Below are positions 60,501 to 64,000 of a stretch of DNA of 64,000 nucleotides, one piece after another. Location of the stretch: assembly GCF_900103325.1 (NCBI RefSeq), contig NZ_FMXM01000018.1, forward strand, positions 1-64,000. The letters are read 5' to 3'. Below the pieces are notes generated by a model. It was not told where the DNA came from. It saw only the letters and a program-made list of their open reading frames with translations, and made no database searches. The DNA comes from Mesorhizobium qingshengii (GTDB lineage Bacteria > Pseudomonadota > Alphaproteobacteria > Rhizobiales > Rhizobiaceae). Position numbers and translations under genes: made by a program. The first letter of the stretch is position 1; the number at the start of each line of letters is the position of its first letter.

Positions 60501-60603
60501 TGCCGATTTCATTTCGCGCGAAGTGGTGCGGCTGACGTCGTCGCGGCAAAAGCCGTTCTACTATGTCGGCGGCGTGGAGAACATCGTCCTGGCCGAGCCA
60601 TGA
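57571..60603 (+). CDS. Exported WD40-repeat caspase (peptidase C14)
   Basis: A 1010-residue protein. A signal peptide (about 10-32; RACRWLAMAGSLVVAFAVRA) is followed by roughly nine WD40-like blades (about 45-390 and 480-560; for example AFTPDGEDLVSASDDKTIRI and SADQTLRLWN). A connecting part follows with YYYSSDEGDKLIGWQVN, typical of WD40-caspases. Then an Ig-like domain (about 655-725), and a C-terminal caspase (about 745-1010) with His859 in VAGHGINI and Cys911 in LLDTCHAAN, where the usual DSCHSG reads DTCHAA. The propeller is a likely substrate or partner platform. It overlaps the next gene by ATGA. Confidence 0.9.
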   Translation: MGKAGISVRLVRACRWLAMAGSLVVAFAVRAEEAPDFHLDLDTGGHSAQVTDLAFTPDGEDLVSASDDKTIRIWDWQSGVTLRTIRGYLGNGSDGKIFAVAVSPDGKTIAAGGYFGASLGDKPPYGDIRLFDFATGKMKAVLKAADYATYDLAFSPDGKTLAAGGADGFVYLWRLDDKSATGWTLDKKLDADSWHIDKLAFAAAGTRLAVTTTDNGIRLWDVVKGEEIALPAEAEPLRDISVMALSASQDGSLFATGDKDGLVQLWHAADGSLVRALPKQDFLVGSLTFAKGSRLVVSCGYRCADKHRSTVWNTDTGEKALDYSGHDGTVRASAANADGSLVATAGGTRNAIQVWDPATGERKALLQGLGEPVTSVGFDAANGIIAWGNANTCPDRVACPEQQGALDKKLELPTTERFFDDPQPLAESGPFARAALADAQWSLHATTGGKDALENAVLEIANGGKVVRSIENDATNGFVHSAYTLIDNGLGVITGGNDGTLLEYRTATAKVSGEFTGHTGEINAMVAAEKAGLLVTGSADQTLRLWNLKTHELIVSMFFAGSQWIAWMPQGYYYSSDEGDKLIGWQVNQGRDHEGRFIRAGQLKKYLWSPEMVRRAIILRSARQAVKEMRPGVDNELQKLLQRKPPEFGIRLADDQSKVRDGYVAVEISGAKEAGTDVAGFSILSNSRNVGDVTARSVDGNSAIVEVPVENGQNTIRITGTNEYGYLTERSVTALARKTEKAEAKGKLYVAVIGVDKYPFLTDACSGHACDLRYPVDDATEFLKVIAQKSAPLFSSMESLVLVNREALDEAPDKAKQTYTIASADGVMEPDSHTIDDQLADFLDRPGEHDTTIIFVAGHGINIDEDYYFIPTDGRKQDAERWKRSSLVDWSDIQKSVERAKGMRFMLLDTCHAANAFNPRLEKDAQDARIVVFSATAANNTAAELPELGHGVFTYSILEGLRGKARTSDGGVTLFGLADFISREVVRLTSSRQKPFYYVGGVENIVLAEP

Positions 60604-62285
60604 TCGCCCGCCTGCTGACGATCGCCGTCTTTTCCTTGATCGTTAGCGGCGCGGCATACGCCGCATCTGTCGCCTGTCCCTCCGGCACTGAAAACTTCCC
60701 GCCCTTCTACGACGACGCCACGCTGTTCAAGGATGCCATCGCCAGCGTTGCCAATGTCGAGCCCTCCAATCAGCGCTTGACCGGCATCACGGTGCCGCAT
60801 CATCTGCTGGCCGCCGACCTGGTGGCGCTGGGGTTCCGGGCAGCGTCCGGCTTCCGCTACAAGCGCATCGTCATCCTGTCGCCAGACCATTTCCACAAGA
60901 CGCACAAACTGTACGCAACGACGCTGCGTGGTTTCGATACCGTGCTTGGCCCGGCCGCCGCCGACACTAACGCCGTGCGCCTTCTGGAAACAAACAGCGA
61001 CATGGTCGAGGAGTCCTGCCTGTTCGACAAGGAGCATGGCGTGCGCGCCATGCTGCCTTTCTTGCACCACTATTTCCCCGAGGCGAAAATCCTGCCCGTC
61101 GCGATGTCGGTCAAGGCGCGGCGTGGCGACTGGGACAGGCTGGCCGAGGCTCTGAAGCCAATTGTCGACCAGGACACGCTGATCGTCGAATCGACCGACT
61201 TCTCGCACTATCTGCCGCAGCACGATGCACGCCGCTTCGACCAGCAGACGCTGAACATGCTGGCCGCCGGGTCGCTCGACGGCATCGCCGCGCTGCGCCA
61301 GCCTGATCATGCCGATTCCGTCGGCGCGCTTTATATCCAGACCAGGCTGCAGCGCGAATTGTTCGGCGCCCAGCCGCTCGTCGTCGCCAACGAGAATTCG
61401 CAGGAACATACGTCGGACTATGTCGAGCGGACCACCAGCTATGTGGTGGCGCTGTTCGGCGCCTTCGGTCCCGGCTTCAACAACCCGGCACGGCCGAAGG
61501 ACCGGATCTACTATCTCGCCGGGGACGTGAATTTCGGCCGCGCCATGAAGAAGATCCTGCTACGCGACGGTGTTGCCGACCGGATCGTCGACAGCGTGCT
61601 GGCCCTGACCGGATCACGGCCGCTGATCGTCAATCTCGAAGGCGTGGTCCTGCCCAACGTGCCGGAAGCGATCGACGACATGACGCTGGCAATGCCGGAA
61701 GGCCTAGCCATCGACATGCTGAAGAGGCTGCATGTCGCCGGTGTCGGCCTTGCCAACAATCACGCTTATGATCTCGGCCCGTCAGGCTATGCGGAGACGC
61801 TGCGCGCCCTGGGCGAAGCCGGTATCCCGCATTTCGGCCAGGGTGACACGCTGGCGCTTGCCGATCTCGACCTTGTCGGCCTGACCGACATCGACACCAA
61901 CGGCTCGAAGAACACCGACCTGCTCACCCCTGCCTTGCTCGACCGGCTGCTGCACGAGAACGCCGAGCGACCGGTGGTCGCCTTCGTCCACTGGGGCCGC
62001 GAATACAAGACCGAACCATCGGCGCGCGAAGACATGCTTGCCGACCAGATGCGGCTGCGTGGCGTATCAGTCGTCGCCGGCGACCATCCGCATGTGTCGA
62101 GCGAAGCGATCGTCCCGCTTGCCGGCGGTGACGTGGCGGAAGTCTATTCGCTCGGCAATTTCCTGTTCGACCAAAGTGCGGAACGGTCATCAGGATCGAT
62201 GCTGGAACTGCGCGTCTTCGCCCAGGGGACGATCTTCGCCCGGCTCATTCCGTTGCCCAACTATTTCGAGATGGGCCGGAAATAG
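60600..62285 (+). CDS. Exported Memo-like / CapA-like (PGA_cap) fusion protein
   Basis: A 561-residue protein with a signal peptide (about 1-21). The N-terminal half (about 50-285) is a Memo (AmmeMemoRadiSam protein B) domain, with TVPHHLLAADLV, LSPDHFHK, KEHGVRAMLPFLHHYFP and ESTDFSHYLP. The C-terminal half (about 300-550) is a CapA/PGA_cap calcineurin-like phosphoesterase domain. Its metal motifs are AGDVNFGRAM, NLEGVV, GLANNHAYDLG, FVHWGREY, GDHPHV and SLGNFLFD. Memo proteins bind metal and relate to extradiol dioxygenases; CapA is linked to polyglutamate capsule. An exported fusion of the two is unusual. Last gene of the caspase run. Confidence 0.88.
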   Translation: MIARLLTIAVFSLIVSGAAYAASVACPSGTENFPPFYDDATLFKDAIASVANVEPSNQRLTGITVPHHLLAADLVALGFRAASGFRYKRIVILSPDHFHKTHKLYATTLRGFDTVLGPAAADTNAVRLLETNSDMVEESCLFDKEHGVRAMLPFLHHYFPEAKILPVAMSVKARRGDWDRLAEALKPIVDQDTLIVESTDFSHYLPQHDARRFDQQTLNMLAAGSLDGIAALRQPDHADSVGALYIQTRLQRELFGAQPLVVANENSQEHTSDYVERTTSYVVALFGAFGPGFNNPARPKDRIYYLAGDVNFGRAMKKILLRDGVADRIVDSVLALTGSRPLIVNLEGVVLPNVPEAIDDMTLAMPEGLAIDMLKRLHVAGVGLANNHAYDLGPSGYAETLRALGEAGIPHFGQGDTLALADLDLVGLTDIDTNGSKNTDLLTPALLDRLLHENAERPVVAFVHWGREYKTEPSAREDMLADQMRLRGVSVVAGDHPHVSSEAIVPLAGGDVAEVYSLGNFLFDQSAERSSGSMLELRVFAQGTIFARLIPLPNYFEMGRK

Positions 62286-62305
62286 TTACCCTTTGCGGTC
62301 CGGCC

Positions 62306-62320
62306 AAATCTCAACACACC
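62306..62320. repeat. Lone terminal end of the 144-bp palindromic repeat
   Basis: AAATCTCAACACACC matches the reverse complement of the left end of copies A and B (GGTGTGTTGAGATT). It touches the stop codon of the MORN gene (62321-62323), as full copies do at cysH and zur. No other part of the repeat is visible, so this is a remnant or a minimal form, between convergent genes. Confidence 0.6.
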
Positions 62321-64000
62321 CTAGCCGCAACCCGCCATCTCCCGCGGCAGATAGCAGACCGCCGGTTCGGTCCTGGTTTCGAACAGCGACTGCTTCGGCC
62401 GGAAATAGAAGAAAGTCACCGGCTTGCTTTCGCGCACGCTGCCGTCGGCGAAATGCGCGGCGATGCTGAAGCGGTGGATCGACGACATCGATGACCACAT
62501 CTTCAGCCGCGCCGTGTAGGCGCTGACATTCTTGTTGCCACGCACCGGCATGGCGATCGTATAGTCGTGCTTGCCGATCGGGAACTCGATGTTCTGGTAA
62601 CGCATCGCTTCGGGAGTACCACCCCCGCCATCGCCGCATTCGGCCATCGATTCCGGCGTCTCGAAAACCGCCATGGTCACGGAGGTGCGGAACGGCTCGC
62701 TCTGCTGGTAGACATGACCTTCGTCATCCGCCCAGGAATAATCGAACTTGCCGATCGCATTCAGTGTCATCGCCTGTTGCATATTGCCGAGATAGTCGGC
62801 GACCTCGCCGAACTTGATCTTGTTGGTCAGCTGGCTGCGGCAGACATTGAGACTGTCCACCGAAGGACAGGGAAAGCGCCCAGTCTCCAGGCTGGCAGTG
62901 TCGACCCCGGCCTCGGTAAGCACGCTCTTGATCGATACATCGACGCCCTCGCCGAAACTGCCGATGTCCTTGCTGAACATGCGGCTCGGGTCGCCGGTCG
63001 GGTTGCCTTCCTCGTCTACCGCTGTGAACTGGATCGACATCTTCATGTCCTTGGCGTCGCCCCAGCCATTGTTGATGACCGAGAAATCCGGCCGGAAGCC
63101 GACGCAGCCAAAATGCTCCGATATCGACAGCATCGGCTTGCGGTAGGCGTCGCTGGCGGCAACCTTCATTTCAAGGCTGTCGAGCTTGACCCTGGATTGG
63201 TCTGATGTCTTCAGATCGACCTCGGCGAAGGCCGGCGTGTCCTCCCAGTCCGTGCTGCCATAGACATTGTTGGTGGTGACCTGTCCGATGCCGTTCCAGC
63301 TGTCATTGTACTCATCCGACAGCGGATAGATCGCGATGTCCTCGTCGCGCACCAGATGCTGGTACTGCGTGTCGGACTGCTGGGTCATGCGCTGGTCGAC
63401 GACGACGCCGATCTCGACCTTGTCGGCATCGCCACCACCGGCCTGCGCCTTCAGCAGCCCGCCAACCCTGGCATCGGCCAGCACGTCGGGACGCGAGCCG
63501 CCGACCTCCTTGCCCATCACCCACTGCGACTCGTAAACCGTGCCGCCGGCTAGCCGGGTACGACCCTTGCCGTTCTTCAGGCCCTCGACGAATGAGCCTA
63601 CGAATATTTCACCAGTGGTCGACAGCAGCCGACCCTCGCCATTCGGGATGCCGTTGACGAACCGACCCTCATAGCGGTTGCCATCGGCATCGACATGGGT
63701 ACCGGTTCCATCAAGCACGCCGGCGAGCCAGTGCCCATCGAAAACCTCGCCCGAACGCAGCTCCAACCGGCCTTGCCCGTCGGGCCGGCCATTCCTGACC
63801 TCACCGAAGTAGCTGGAATAGATGGTCTTCGGATCGTAGTTCGCCGAGCCGCGCACACGCCAGACCAGCCGGCCCTTGCCGTCGATGGTGCCGTCCTCGG
63901 CGATCGTCCGGTCGGGCGACTGGCCCGCCGCCGGCTCCCAGACGAAGTCGAGATTCCTTTCCGGATGGAAGTCCCATACCCGGACCGTCTTGCGCAGCAC
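62321..64000 (-). CDS. MORN-repeat protein, N-terminus beyond the window
   Basis: About 559 residues are visible; the frame is open at the right edge, so the true start may lie outside. The visible N-terminal part has four or so MORN repeats (about 65-175; YFGEVRNGRPDGQGRLELRS, YEGRFVNGIPNGEGRLLS, FVGSFVEGLKNGKGRTRLAG). The rest (about 210-559) is a large beta-rich region of unknown type with several cysteines, including a C-terminal CYLPREMAGCG. It converges on the caspase operon 35 bases after the Memo-CapA stop. MORN repeats bind lipids or proteins at membranes. A functional link to the caspases is inferred from position only. Confidence 0.8.
   Translation of the reverse strand: MLRKTVRVWDFHPERNLDFVWEPAAGQSPDRTIAEDGTIDGKGRLVWRVRGSANYDPKTIYSSYFGEVRNGRPDGQGRLELRSGEVFDGHWLAGVLDGTGTHVDADGNRYEGRFVNGIPNGEGRLLSTTGEIFVGSFVEGLKNGKGRTRLAGGTVYESQWVMGKEVGGSRPDVLADARVGGLLKAQAGGGDADKVEIGVVVDQRMTQQSDTQYQHLVRDEDIAIYPLSDEYNDSWNGIGQVTTNNVYGSTDWEDTPAFAEVDLKTSDQSRVKLDSLEMKVAASDAYRKPMLSISEHFGCVGFRPDFSVINNGWGDAKDMKMSIQFTAVDEEGNPTGDPSRMFSKDIGSFGEGVDVSIKSVLTEAGVDTASLETGRFPCPSVDSLNVCRSQLTNKIKFGEVADYLGNMQQAMTLNAIGKFDYSWADDEGHVYQQSEPFRTSVTMAVFETPESMAECGDGGGGTPEAMRYQNIEFPIGKHDYTIAMPVRGNKNVSAYTARLKMWSSMSSIHRFSIAAHFADGSVRESKPVTFFYFRPKQSLFETRTEPAVCYLPREMAGCG

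Noticed and set aside
51741..62285. Assigning the caspase island to a known antiphage system
   Set aside because: No nucleotide-sensing, TIR, CRISPR or gasdermin-like partner is present, and the signal peptides argue for action outside the cytoplasm.
1..64000. tRNA genes, rRNA, CRISPR arrays, integrases or att sites
   Set aside because: None was recognised. The only mobile-element gene is the transposase end at the left edge, and no regularly spaced repeat array was found.

Overview
The window looks like chromosomal DNA of a Mesorhizobium-type alphaproteobacterium (order Hyphomicrobiales). GC content is high by eye. The rpoN-hpf-ptsN locus is joined to lptC-lptA-lptB, and other order-typical genes are present: olsB, a rhizobial-type Zur, the cysG/DUF2849/cysI/cysH/DUF934 operon, DUF1150, and a small heat-shock gene with a ROSE-like RNA thermometer. 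Several families of palindromic intergenic repeats recur. No tRNA, rRNA or CRISPR array was seen. A broken-off ISAs1-type transposase end lies at the left edge.

Layout. 1-11.7 kb: transposase remnant, nucleoside hydrolase, hsp20 with its RpoH promoter and thermometer, DUF1150, ptsN, hpf, rpoN, lptBAC, sppA, ihfB, lapA, an ornithine-cyclodeaminase-like enzyme, and EVE and VOC proteins. 11.7-26.1 kb: WYL regulator, two RNA-methyltransferase-like genes, lspA, an AcuI-like reductase, a hybrid histidine kinase, olsB, a TRIC channel, grpE with an RpoH-type promoter, a fatty-acid desaturase, purC, a DJ-1 protein and a GMC oxidoreductase. 26.2-31.1 kb: assimilatory sulfate/sulfite operon on the minus strand, interrupted by a 144-bp palindromic repeat. 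31.5-47.2 kb: accessory and envelope genes (Host_attach protein, CPA2 antiporter, AraC/quinone oxidoreductase/MFS group, SDR, class A PBP, acyltransferase with a beta-propeller partner, tiny membrane proteins, ribonuclease D, M20 peptidase). 47.2-51.7 kb: a candidate sRNA, DUF2231, polA with a decayed proofreading site, and zur.

The most unusual region is 51.7-64.0 kb, a gene island built around three different exported caspase-family (peptidase C14) proteins. One gene (minus strand) encodes an inactive pseudo-caspase followed by an intact caspase. Divergently, a five-gene run encodes a Tat-exported caspase, a small secreted six-cysteine protein, a single-pass membrane protein, a WD40-caspase and an exported Memo-CapA fusion. 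The last four of these are tightly packed or overlapping. A MORN-repeat protein converges from the right edge. Every protein in the run has an export or membrane signal, so I infer an envelope or periplasmic proteolytic system. I know of no described system with this gene set. Its function is not known.

Other points for a second look: loss of all three catalytic aspartates of the PolA 3'-5' exonuclease; a compact RpoH-promoter-plus-thermometer unit; a putative sRNA with three C-rich stem-loops; and palindromic repeats whose ends supply or abut the stop codons of neighbouring genes.
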